64,000 bases of DNA from positions 124,001 through 188,000 of the forward strand of contig CAVSEK010000013.1 of the NCBI GenBank assembly GCA_963726975.1, given 5' to 3'. The notes under the pieces are model-generated. The model was given only the letters and a program-made list of their open reading frames with translations. It made no database searches and was not told where the DNA came from. Of the stretch, positions 7,737-14,979 are shown one piece after another (position 1 is the first letter of the stretch; each line of letters opens with the position of its first letter). The stretch is from CAVSEK01 sp963726975 (GTDB taxonomy: Bacteria > Actinomycetota > Actinomycetes > Mycobacteriales > SCTD01). Made by a program: the position numbers and the translations under genes.

Positions 7737-9824
7737 TCAGCCGTCGACGGCGAGCACGAGCGGCAGGACCGGCCCGGCGCCGGCCTCGCGCAGCAGCCGC
7801 GCGGCCTCGGTGACGGTCCAACCGGTGTCGACGACGTCGTCGACGAGCAGCACCGGTGCGCCGTCGAGCACGAGGCCGGGGGGTACGCGCAGGGCGCCGG
7901 CCACCTCCCGCAGCCGCTGCGCGCTGTTGCTGCGGCGGGCCGGCGGGTCGTCGCGGGTGCGCTCGAGGGTGCCCAGCAGCGGCAGCCGCCCGACAGCGGC
8001 CAGCCGCCCGGCCAGGCTGGCGACCAGCTCGGGCCTGGTGCGGCTGGGCAGGGCCACGACGCCCGCGGGCCGCTGCTCCCAGCCCCACCCCGCGAGCACC
8101 TGCACGACGGCGGCCAGCACGTCGTCGGGCACCGGGGTGTCCGGGCCCTGCAGCAGCCCCCGCAGCCGGGTGCCCCAGCCGATGTCGGACAGCCGGCCGA
8201 GGGCCCGGCCGGTCGCGGCCTGCCGGTCGGCCGGGATGCGCCCGGAGAGCGCCACCCCGACAGCGCTCATGCCGGTCGGCCACAGCCGGCGCGGCTCGAC
8301 CTCGACGCCGGGGCGGCCCAGGGCCGCCTGCGCCGCGGCCAGCGCGTCGGGCGGCACGTCGGTGTCGAGCGGCTGCCCGGTGCAGGTGTCGCAGCGGCCG
8401 CACCGGGCGCTGCCCGCTCCGTCGACGAGCGGGTCGTCGAGCTGCCGGCGCAGGAACTCCATCCGGCACCCGCCGGTCGTCTCGTAGTCGCGCATCGCCT
8501 GCTGCTCGGCGGCGCGGTCGGCGGCGACCCGGGCGTAGCGCTCGGCGTCGTAGGCCCACGGGCGGCCGGTCGCGACCCAGCCGCCCTGCACGCGCCGGAC
8601 GGCGCCGTCGACGTCGAGGACCTTGAGCATCGTCTCCAGCCGCGTGCGACGCAGGTCGACGCGGGTCTCGAGCGCCGCCGTCGACAGCGGCCGGTCGCCC
8701 AGCGCGGCCAGGGTGGTGCGCACCTGCTCCTCGCTCGGGAAGCCCAGCGAGGCGAAGTAGCGCCAGATCGCCTCGTCCTCCGCGCCGGGCAGCAGCACGA
8801 CCTGCGCGGCGTCGACGCCGCGACCCGCACGGCCGACCTGCTGGTAGTAGGCGATCGGCGAGGCGGGCGCCCCCAGGTGCACGACGAAGCCGAGGTCGGG
8901 CTTGTCGAAGCCCATGCCCAGGGCACTCGTCGCGACGAGCACCTTGATGCGGTTGGCGAGCAGGTCCTCCTCGGCCGAGCGCCGCTCGGCGTCGTCGGTG
9001 CGGCCGGAGTAGGCCGCGGCGGCCACCCCGCGGCTGCGCAGGAAGGAGGTGACCTCCTCGGTCGCGGCGACCGTCAGCGTGTAGACGATGCCGGAGCCGG
9101 GCAGCCGCGGCAGCGCGCCGGCGAGCCAGGCGAGGCGGTGCGCAGGGCTCGGCAGCCGCGCCACGGAAAGGTGCAGCGACTCCCGGTCGAGCCCGCCCCG
9201 CAGCACGAGGGTGTCGGCCGACAGCTGCTCGGCGACGTCGGCGACGACCCGCGCGTTGGCGGTCGCCGTGGTGGCCAGGACCGGCGTGCCGCCCGGCAGC
9301 TCGGCCAGCAGCGTGCGGATGCGCCGGTAGTCGGGCCGGAAGTCGTGCCCCAGTCGGAGATGCAGTGCGCCTCGTCGACGACGAGCAGGCCGGTGGTGGC
9401 GGCGAGCCGGGGGAGCACCTCGTCGCGGAAGCCCGGGTTGTTGAGCCGCTCGGGGCTCACCAGCAGCACGTCGACCTCGCCGGCCTGGACCGCGCCGTAG
9501 ACCGCGCCCCACTCGTCGACGTTGCTCGAGTTGACCGTGACCGCGCGCGATGCCGGCCCGCTCGGCCGCCGCGACCTGGTTGCGCATGAGCGCCAGCAGC
9601 GGGCTGACGATCACCGTCGGTCCGGCGCCGCGGGCCCGCAGCAGGGCGGTCGCCACGAAGTAGACGGCCGACTTCCCCCAGCCGGTGCGCTGCACCACGA
9701 GAGCACGGCGGCGGGCGGTCACCAGGGCCTCGATGGCGGTCCACTGGTCCTCGCGCAGGCGGGCGGAGTCGCCGGCGAGCCGCCTCAGGGCGGCCTCGGC
9801 CTCGTCGCGGGTCGGTGCGGTCAC
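7737..9824 (-). CDS. RecQ-family helicase with C-terminal phosphoribosyltransferase domain (two apparent frameshifts)
   Basis: Superfamily 2 DNA helicase of the RecQ family. Motif 0 QWTAIEAL and Walker A TGWGKS are followed by the DEAH box VVDEAHCISDWG and then HDFRPDYRR. The second RecA domain has GIVYTLTVAATEEV, ATSALGMGFDKPDLGFVVH and QQVGRAGRG. A zinc site (CRMEFLRRQL ... CGRCDTC) and winged-helix region follow. The last 110 residues hold a type I phosphoribosyltransferase PRPP loop, LLVDDVVDTGWTVTEAARLL, fused as in a subset of actinobacterial RecQ proteins. Two one-base shifts break the frame: an insertion near 9550 (before AVTVNSSNVDEWGAVY) and a deletion near 9350 (inside DWGHDF). GTG start, with CAGCGT ending exactly 6 nt upstream. 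Confidence 0.88.
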   Translation of the reverse strand: MTAPTRDEAEAALRRLAGDSARLREDQWTAIEALVTARRRALVVQRTGWGKSAVYFVATALLRARGAGPTVIVSPLLALMRNQVAAAERAGIARGHGQLEQRRRVGRGLRRGPGRRGRRAAGEPRAAQQPGLPRRGAPPARRHHRPARRRRGALHLRLGHDFRPDYRRIRTLLAELPGGTPVLATTATANARVVADVAEQLSADTLVLRGGLDRESLHLSVARLPSPAHRLAWLAGALPRLPGSGIVYTLTVAATEEVTSFLRSRGVAAAAYSGRTDDAERRSAEEDLLANRIKVLVATSALGMGFDKPDLGFVVHLGAPASPIAYYQQVGRAGRGVDAAQVVLLPGAEDEAIWRYFASLGFPSEEQVRTTLAALGDRPLSTAALETRVDLRRTRLETMLKVLDVDGAVRRVQGGWVATGRPWAYDAERYARVAADRAAEQQAMRDYETTGGCRMEFLRRQLDDPLVDGAGSARCGRCDTCTGQPLDTDVPPDALAAAQAALGRPGVEVEPRRLWPTGMSAVGVALSGRIPADRQAATGRALGRLSDIGWGTRLRGLLQGPDTPVPDDVLAAVVQVLAGWGWEQRPAGVVALPSRTRPELVASLAGRLAAVGRLPLLGTLERTRDDPPARRSNSAQRLREVAGALRVPPGLVLDGAPVLLVDDVVDTGWTVTEAARLLREAGAGPVLPLVLAVDG

Positions 9825-9830
9825 GGGCCC

Positions 9831-9836
9831 ACGCTG
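9831..9836 (-). promoter_or_regulatory. -10-like hexamer CAGCGT, leaderless start of recQ
   Basis: CAGCGT, 6 nt (GGGCCC), then the GTG start of the RecQ-like gene. Confidence 0.35.
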
Positions 9837-9890
9837 CCAGACGCCGCTGACAGGACGGGCCGCCCGTCCACAGCCCGCACGTGCCGCGGC

Positions 9891-9940
9891 CCGCAGCGGC
9901 CAGCAGCGGCCAGCAGCGGTCAGCAGCGGTCAGCAGGGCT
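9891..9940. repeat. 10-bp tandem repeat, about 4.5 copies
   Basis: The unit CAGCAGCGGY repeats with period 10 between the divergently placed recQ start and the L,D-transpeptidase stop. Copies differ by single C/T changes. It may simply be slippage-prone sequence. Confidence 0.8.
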
Positions 9941-9953
9941 GCCTGCCCGACGG

Positions 9954-11243
9954 TCAGCCGAGCGCGCTGCCGGACCGCCACTGGTCGTACGTCAGGTTCC
10001 AGTCCTGGCTGCCCGCGTCGGACAGCGACGGCCCCACGGTGCTGCCGACGACCGTGACGACGTCACCGCGCTTCGCCTGGTGGAAGTACCAGTCCGCGTC
10101 GACCGGCGACAGGTTGATGCACCCGTGGCTGACGTTGGCGACGCCCTGGCTCTTCACCGACCACGGCGCTCCGTGGGTGAAGGTGCCGCTGTTGGTGATG
10201 CGCACGGCGTCCTTGACGGCGGTGCGGTAGGCCGGCGTGCCCGGCGGGAGGTCGACGGTGGCGGAGTCCATGACGCGGTCGGCGAACTTCTCGAGCACCA
10301 CGAAGGTGCCGTTGCGGGTCGCGAACTGCGGCTTGCCCATCGAGGCCTTCATGGTGCGGACGACCGCTCCGTTGCGGGACACGACCATGGTGTGCGCCCG
10401 GGTGTCGACGACCGCCGTGAGGGCGTCCCCGACCGTGAAGGTCGACGTGCGGGTGCCCGTGCCCCACACCCCGGGCGCCGCCTGCAGGTGCGCCAGGGCG
10501 GCGGACAGGGTGATCCTGGTGCCCGCGGCCCAGAACTCCGGGCCGCGGTAGCGCAGCTCGCGCGAGCTCGTCCACCGCCAGCTCCCCGGCTGCGCCGGGA
10601 CCGTCGTCACGGTGAGGCGCCGCTCGACCTCGGCCCGCACGGCCTTGTCGGTCACGGGCGTGCCGAGCCGGACCGCCAGCGCCTGACCCACGCCGACGAC
10701 GGCGTCGTCGCCCGGGAGCAGGGTCACGCCGAGCGTCTTCTGCGGGGCGGCGGTCGTCGCGCTCAGCGGCAGGCTGCGGGTGCGGCCGGCGGCGTCGCGG
10801 ACGTCGGCGACGAGGGCGTACGTCGTGCTCGGCCACAGCGGGGTGCTCGAGCTCCACGTGCCGGCCGGGCCGACGTCGCCGGTGAGGACCACGCCCTCCG
10901 GACCGGTGCCCGTGACCTGCTCGAGCGTGCCGTCGGTCACCGCGAGCGTCAGGGGCGAGGACCAGGGGATGCTGCCGTCGGCGGCCGCGCCCGACAGCGC
11001 CACCGTCGGCGCGGGCACCGCGCGGGCCGCGGCGGTCGCGCGGGCCGGACCGGGCGTCGCCGCGTCGGCCGAGCTGCGGACGTAGACGGTCGACCCGGCG
11101 GCCACGGCCGCGACCGCGAGCAGCCCGGCGACGCCGACGAGCAGCCGGCCGGAGCGCCGCCCGGGGGCCGCGGGGACACCGGCCGCGGTCGGGCCGCCGT
11201 CCGCGGGGCTCGCGTCGGTCGGGTCGGGCAGCTCGCGGGTCAC
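9954..11243 (-). CDS. L,D-transpeptidase with Ig-like domains (LdtMt2 type)
   Basis: 429-residue extracytoplasmic cell-wall enzyme that forms 3-3 peptidoglycan cross-links. An N-terminal cytoplasmic stretch is followed by one membrane segment (LLVGVAGLLAVAAVAAGSTV, residues 33-52), which acts as anchor or signal. Two Ig-like (bacterial Ig/LysM-linker-like) domains span residues 80-290, including TWSSSTPLWPSTTYAL and WRWTSSRELRYRGPEFW. The YkuD catalytic domain ends with HGAPWSVKSQGVANVSHGCI, giving the SHGCxN active site (catalytic Cys) with the upstream His. GTG is preceded by GAGGAGACCC. A GGAAC-N18-GTT promoter lies about 150 nt upstream. Intact. Confidence 0.93.
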   Translation of the reverse strand: MTRELPDPTDASPADGGPTAAGVPAAPGRRSGRLLVGVAGLLAVAAVAAGSTVYVRSSADAATPGPARATAAARAVPAPTVALSGAAADGSIPWSSPLTLAVTDGTLEQVTGTGPEGVVLTGDVGPAGTWSSSTPLWPSTTYALVADVRDAAGRTRSLPLSATTAAPQKTLGVTLLPGDDAVVGVGQALAVRLGTPVTDKAVRAEVERRLTVTTVPAQPGSWRWTSSRELRYRGPEFWAAGTRITLSAALAHLQAAPGVWGTGTRTSTFTVGDALTAVVDTRAHTMVVSRNGAVVRTMKASMGKPQFATRNGTFVVLEKFADRVMDSATVDLPPGTPAYRTAVKDAVRITNSGTFTHGAPWSVKSQGVANVSHGCINLSPVDADWYFHQAKRGDVVTVVGSTVGPSLSDAGSQDWNLTYDQWRSGSALG

Positions 11244-11350
11244 GGGTCTCCTCGCCGGTCGGGTCCCGGTCGGACCATCCTCGCGCAGGTGCGCTCGGTC
11301 GTCACGGCCGGAGGACCCGGAAGGTGTGTGCGTGGGGCTGCGGGCCGGCG

Positions 11351-11373
11351 TCGCAGGCGCGGGGACGCCTGCG
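11351..11373. terminator. short hairpin between small membrane protein and L,D-transpeptidase genes
   Basis: Eight-bp stem CGCAGGCG/CGCCTGCG with a 6-nt loop, downstream of the small membrane protein stop. It may end that transcript, though it would lie in the leader of the L,D-transpeptidase if the ECF-type promoter is used. Confidence 0.35.
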
Positions 11374-11398
11374 CAGACCAGGTGCCCGCGCCGGTGCG

Positions 11399-11424
11399 AA
11401 CGCGGCGACGGGCCCCGGCGTTCC
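11399..11424 (-). promoter_or_regulatory. SigR/SigH-type promoter (GGAAC-N18-GTT) upstream of L,D-transpeptidase
   Basis: On the minus strand GGAAC at 11424-11420 is followed by exactly 18 nt and GTT at 11401-11399. This matches the GGAAY-N18/19-GTT consensus of SigR (Streptomyces) and SigH (Mycobacterium). The implied start is about 145 nt before the GTG. The same pattern occurs before the sigma factor gene at 16542. Confidence 0.4.
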
Positions 11425-11456
11425 CGGCCTCCCTGACCGTGGTGTCCGGGTACGGG

Positions 11457-11825
11457 TCAGCCTGCCCGGGAGCCGAGGACGGCGAGCGCCACGATCGCAC
11501 CGAGCACGGCGACCATGACGAGCGGGACCAGCCACGGTCGCCGGCTGGGGGCCCCGCCCGACGGACGGGCCGGTCGGCGCCGGGCGGCGACGGTGGCGGC
11601 GACGACCGCGCCCTCGACGGCCAGCAGGCCGACCGCGAGCACGCCGAGGCCGGCCAGGGCCAGCAGGACGCTCACGGCGCCGAGCGGCACGACGTAGACG
11701 AGCAGCACGACCACGCGGTCGGCCGTCGTGCGGTGCCCCCGCTGCTGCTCGTCCTCGGTCCCGTCCGCGCCCTCGTCCGCGCCCTCGTCCGCGCCCTGGT
11801 CCACGCTCTCGTCCACGCCGTCCAT
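11457..11825 (-). CDS. small membrane protein with acidic N-terminus
   Basis: 122 residues, no recognised family. The first 30 residues are strongly acidic and repetitive (DEGADEGADGTEDEQQRG). Two strongly hydrophobic stretches follow (VVVLLVYVVPLGAVSVLLAL and GLGVLAVGLLAVEGAVVAAT), then a basic loop RRRPARPSGG, then a third segment (LVPLVMVAVLGAIVALAVLG). Expected topology is three membrane helices with the acidic tail on one side. No catalytic motif is visible. Supported as a gene by codon usage and by lying in an otherwise empty minus-strand interval. Confidence 0.65.
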   Translation of the reverse strand: MDGVDESVDQGADEGADEGADGTEDEQQRGHRTTADRVVVLLVYVVPLGAVSVLLALAGLGVLAVGLLAVEGAVVAATVAARRRPARPSGGAPSRRPWLVPLVMVAVLGAIVALAVLGSRAG

Positions 11826-11993
11826 CGTCGGGCCTGCGGGCGCCGGCCGCCCGGCCCAGCGCTGCTGCGGCGAGGCTCAGCACCCGCCGGGGACGCAGGT
11901 GACGGGTGCGACGCGGACGCAGGCCGTACGGGCCGGGCGGGACGGGCCCGGGTGCCGGGCGTCGCAGGCGCGGGTGCGGCGGGTCGCGCCGCC

Positions 11994-12662
11994 TCAGCGC
12001 CCGACGCGCAGGCTGCCCCGCAGCACGATGCCGGGGAACCGCCCCGAGCGCAGCCACCCGGCGAGCGTGCCCGGCTGCCCGGCGAGGTCGGAGCCGACCC
12101 GGACGTCGACCCGCGCCAGCCGGCCGCTGCCGCGCAGCCGCGAGCCGCTGGTCACCGGTCGGCCGTCGCCGTCGCGCTGCACGCCCCGGACCAGGCCGAC
12201 GAGCGGCAGGCGCGGGCCGTACGCCCGGCTGCCGGCCTCGACGACCCAGCCGTGGCCGGCGGCCCGCACCTGGTGGGGACCCGGTCGGCTGAAGACGGCG
12301 TACGCCTTGGGCAGGGCCCAGTGCTCGCGGCCGCCGCGCACGGAGGCCGCGGAGTCGACGGCGAGGAAGGGCAGGTGCACCGTGAGCGGGCCGGTGCGGA
12401 CCGCGCCGAGCACCTCCTCGTACGGCCCGACCGGGCTGTCCAGGTAGCGGACGACGGCGCCGACGACGCGCACCCGGCCGCGGTCGGGGAGCAGGCCGGG
12501 TGCGAGCCCCCGCAGCGCGGCGGCGTCGGCGCGAGCGGTCCAGACGACCGCCTCCACGCGGCACGACCACGGCGGCGCGGGGGTGCGGGTCGGCCAGGCG
12601 GAGGCCTCGTCGGGGTGCACCCGCGACTCCGGCGCGCCCGGCAGGTCCGCTGCGGGGGGCAC
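11994..12662 (-). CDS. acetoacetate decarboxylase-like protein (ADC fold)
   Basis: 222 residues with the acetoacetate decarboxylase-like beta-cone fold: YLDSPVGPYEEVLGAVR near residue 72, VHLPFLAVDSAASVRGGREHWALPKAYAVF, then VGSDLAGQPGTLAGWLRSGRFPG. The GGREHWALPKA segment matches the region carrying the Schiff-base lysine of ADC proteins. The substrate is unknown, and most actinobacterial members of this group are not true acetoacetate decarboxylases. GTG at 12662 was chosen because residues upstream are not conserved; an ATG at 12679 lies in another frame. The gap to the downstream small membrane protein (168 bp) shows no feature. Confidence 0.75.
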   Translation of the reverse strand: MPPAADLPGAPESRVHPDEASAWPTRTPAPPWSCRVEAVVWTARADAAALRGLAPGLLPDRGRVRVVGAVVRYLDSPVGPYEEVLGAVRTGPLTVHLPFLAVDSAASVRGGREHWALPKAYAVFSRPGPHQVRAAGHGWVVEAGSRAYGPRLPLVGLVRGVQRDGDGRPVTSGSRLRGSGRLARVDVRVGSDLAGQPGTLAGWLRSGRFPGIVLRGSLRVGR

Positions 12663-12798
12663 GCCGCCGGCTCGCTCATGCCGCAGTGTGGCGCACGGCA
12701 CCGGCCCGGCGGGCCGGCAGGGCAGACTGGGGCCCGACAGGACCGGGGCGCCGCGCGGCGGCCTCCGGCGGCGGGACGGCGCAGCGAGCGGGGAGACG

Positions 12799-14052
12799 AT
12801 GAGCGACTGGGGACGCGTGGCGGAGGACGGCACCGTCTACGTCCGGACGGCCGAGGGCGAGCGCGAGGTCGGCTCGTGGCAGGCCGGCAGCCCGGAGGCG
12901 GGTCTGGCGCACTTCACGCGGCGCTACGAGCAGCTCGCCACCGAGGTGGCGCTGCTCGAGCAGCGCCTGGCCAGCGGGGCCGGTGACCCCTCGCAGGTCG
13001 CGGCGAGCGCTCAGCGCCTCCAGGCCACGGTGCCCACCGCGGCGGCCGTGGGCGACCTGGCCGCCCTCGAGCGCCGGGTCGGCGCCCTGCTGGAGCGCAC
13101 CGCGGGTGCGGTCGAGGCGGCCAAGGCCGCCAAGGCCGAGCAGCGGGCGCAGGCCGTGGTGCAGAAGACCGCGCTGGCCGAGGAGGCCGAGCGCCTCGCC
13201 GGCACCTCGGAGTGGAAGGCGAGCGGCGAGCGGCTCCGCACGATCGGTGACGACTGGAAGCGCCTGACCGGCGTCGACAAGAAGACCGACCAGGAGCTGT
13301 GGGACCGGGTCGCGGCGTCGCGCAAGCGCTTCGCCGAGCGCCGCACCGCGCACTTCGCGGCGCTCGAGCAGCAGCGCGAGGTCTCCCGGGAGCGCAAGGA
13401 GAAGATCATCGCGACCGCCGAGGAGCTCTCGTCCTCGACCGACTGGCGGGCCACCGCCGACCGCTACAAGCAGCTCATGCAGGACTGGAAGACCGCGGGG
13501 CGGGCGCCGCGCGAGGTCGAGGACGCCCTGTGGGGGCGCTTCAAGGCGGCGCAGGACGCGTTCTTCGGCGCCCGCTCGGCGCAGTTCGCCGAGCAGGACT
13601 CCGAGCTGCGGGGCAACCAGGAGGTCAAGGAGGCGATCCTCGCCGAGGCCGAGGCGCTCGACCCGGCCGAGGGCCGCGACAAGGGCACCCGCAGGCTGCG
13701 CGAGCTCCAGGAGCGCTGGGAGGCCGCCGGCAAGGTCCCGCGGGACGCCGTGCGTGCGCTCGAGGACCGGATGGGCAAGGTCGAGGAGCGCTTCCGGCAG
13801 GCCAGCGACACCCGCTTCCGGGCGGCCACCGAGTCGCCGTTCGTCGTGCGGCTGCGCGAGAAGGTCGCCGAGCTCGAGGGCAAGCTGGCCAAGGCGCAGG
13901 CCGCGGGACGGCCGACCGACGAGCTCGAGGCGAGCCTGGCCACGCAGCGGCAGTGGCTCGCCCAGGCCGGCGCGGCGACGTCGCCGGCGGCCGAGGAGCG
14001 CCGTCCCGAGGGCAAGAAGCGCACGACGGCCTGGGTGCGCTCGGACGCCTGA
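12799..14052 (+). CDS. DUF349-domain coiled-coil protein
   Basis: 417 residues built from repeated DUF349 modules: EWKASGERLRTIGDDWKRL (about residue 138), DWRATADRYKQLMQDWKTAG (about 215) and the third repeat around GTRRLRELQERWEAAGKVP. Each is followed by a helix of the type LWDRVAASRKRFAERR or LWGRFKAAQDAFF. The protein is highly charged and helical, with a short N-terminal beta region (WGRVAEDGTVYVRTAEGERE). DUF349 proteins have no proven enzymatic activity. The ATG was chosen because GGGAGACG precedes it. The gene ends at a perfect hairpin. Intact. Confidence 0.93.
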   Translation: MSDWGRVAEDGTVYVRTAEGEREVGSWQAGSPEAGLAHFTRRYEQLATEVALLEQRLASGAGDPSQVAASAQRLQATVPTAAAVGDLAALERRVGALLERTAGAVEAAKAAKAEQRAQAVVQKTALAEEAERLAGTSEWKASGERLRTIGDDWKRLTGVDKKTDQELWDRVAASRKRFAERRTAHFAALEQQREVSRERKEKIIATAEELSSSTDWRATADRYKQLMQDWKTAGRAPREVEDALWGRFKAAQDAFFGARSAQFAEQDSELRGNQEVKEAILAEAEALDPAEGRDKGTRRLRELQERWEAAGKVPRDAVRALEDRMGKVEERFRQASDTRFRAATESPFVVRLREKVAELEGKLAKAQAAGRPTDELEASLATQRQWLAQAGAATSPAAEERRPEGKKRTTAWVRSDA

Positions 14053-14060
14053 GCCGTGCC

Positions 14061-14090
14061 GGCCGGGCGCGGAGGGCTCCGCGCCCGGCC
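14061..14090. terminator. bidirectional hairpin terminator, DUF349 gene / dienelactone hydrolase gene
   Basis: Perfect 13-bp stem GGCCGGGCGCGGA/TCCGCGCCCGGCC with a 4-nt loop, 8 bp after the DUF349 stop and just before the convergent stop. Confidence 0.85.
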
Positions 14091-14097
14091 GACGGCG

Positions 14098-14814
14098 TCA
14101 GCCCGCGAGCTGCTCGCGCAGGAAGTCCACCGTGCGCTGCCAGGCGAGCCCGGCGTCGTCGGGGGAGTAGGTGCCCAGCGCGTCGGTGTCGTTGTGGAAC
14201 GCGTGGCCCGCGTCGTAGTAGTGGAACGTCACCGAGGCACCGGACTCCTCGCGGATCTGCTGCTCCTGCGCCCGGGCCTGGTCGGCCGGGTAGAAGTCGT
14301 CGCGCTCGCCGTAGTGCCCCTGCACCGCGGCCGTGGTGCCGCGGTAGGTCTCGGGCACCGCGGGACCGACGCCGTAGAACGGCACGGCGGCCCCGACCTT
14401 GTCGCCCTGCTGGGCGGCGAGCAGGAGCACGAAGCCGCCGCCCATGCAGAAGCCGACCGCGCCGACCGCGCTGCTGGTCACGGCCTCGTGCGCGAGCAGG
14501 AAGTCGACGGCCCCGCCGAGGTCCTGCGCGGCCCGGTCGACCGGCAGCTCGCTCATCAGCTGACCGGCCTCGTCGGCGTCGTGCGCGGTCCGGCCGCCGA
14601 ACAGGTCGGGCGCCAGCGCGACGAAGCCCTCGGCAGCGAGCCGGTCCGCGACGTCCGCGATGTGGTCGGTGAGCCCCCACCACTCCTGGATGACGATGAC
14701 CCCGGGCCCGGTGCCGGAGGTGGGCAGCGCGAGGTAGCCGTGCGCCTCTGCGGAGCCGCTCGGGAAGGTGGTGTTCTGCCGGGCGGGGGTGCTGTCCGTG
14801 CTGTCGTCGGCCAC
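14098..14814 (-). CDS. dienelactone hydrolase family protein
   Basis: 238-residue alpha/beta hydrolase of the dienelactone hydrolase family. VIVIQEWWGLTDHI (residues 38-51) is the family hallmark with the active-site Glu; the nucleophile elbow is VGFCMGGGFV with Cys as nucleophile; the Asp/His members of the triad are in YGERDDFYP and YYDAGHAFHND. No signal peptide, so it is cytosolic. The natural substrate is uncertain; the family includes carboxymethylenebutenolidase of chlorocatechol degradation, but no catabolic neighbours are present. GTG is preceded by GAGAGGA. Intact. Confidence 0.93.
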   Translation of the reverse strand: MADDSTDSTPARQNTTFPSGSAEAHGYLALPTSGTGPGVIVIQEWWGLTDHIADVADRLAAEGFVALAPDLFGGRTAHDADEAGQLMSELPVDRAAQDLGGAVDFLLAHEAVTSSAVGAVGFCMGGGFVLLLAAQQGDKVGAAVPFYGVGPAVPETYRGTTAAVQGHYGERDDFYPADQARAQEQQIREESGASVTFHYYDAGHAFHNDTDALGTYSPDDAGLAWQRTVDFLREQLAG

Positions 14815-14920
14815 GGGGGTCCTCTCGGTCGGAGCGGGTCAGGGGGCCGGAGGGTGTCCGGCTCGCCGGCAGTCTCGCAGAGCGGCACGACGGCACGCGG
14901 CCCGAGGGGTCCGGACAGCC

Positions 14921-14965
14921 GTACGGCCGCCGCCCCCGGGATCGCCGGGGACAGCGGCCGCGTAC
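14921..14965 (-). terminator. terminator of the 14980-16542 sigma factor gene
   Basis: Long hairpin 15 bp after the TAG stop: GTAC, GGCCGC and CCCCGG pair with CCGGGG, GCGGCC and GTAC, interrupted by small internal loops. Confidence 0.65.
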
Positions 14966-14979
14966 GGGGCCCTGCGGGG

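Noticed and set aside
9522..12986. 1154-codon open frame on the plus strand
   Set aside because: Runs antisense through the L,D-transpeptidase, membrane protein and ADC-like genes; low-complexity sequence only.
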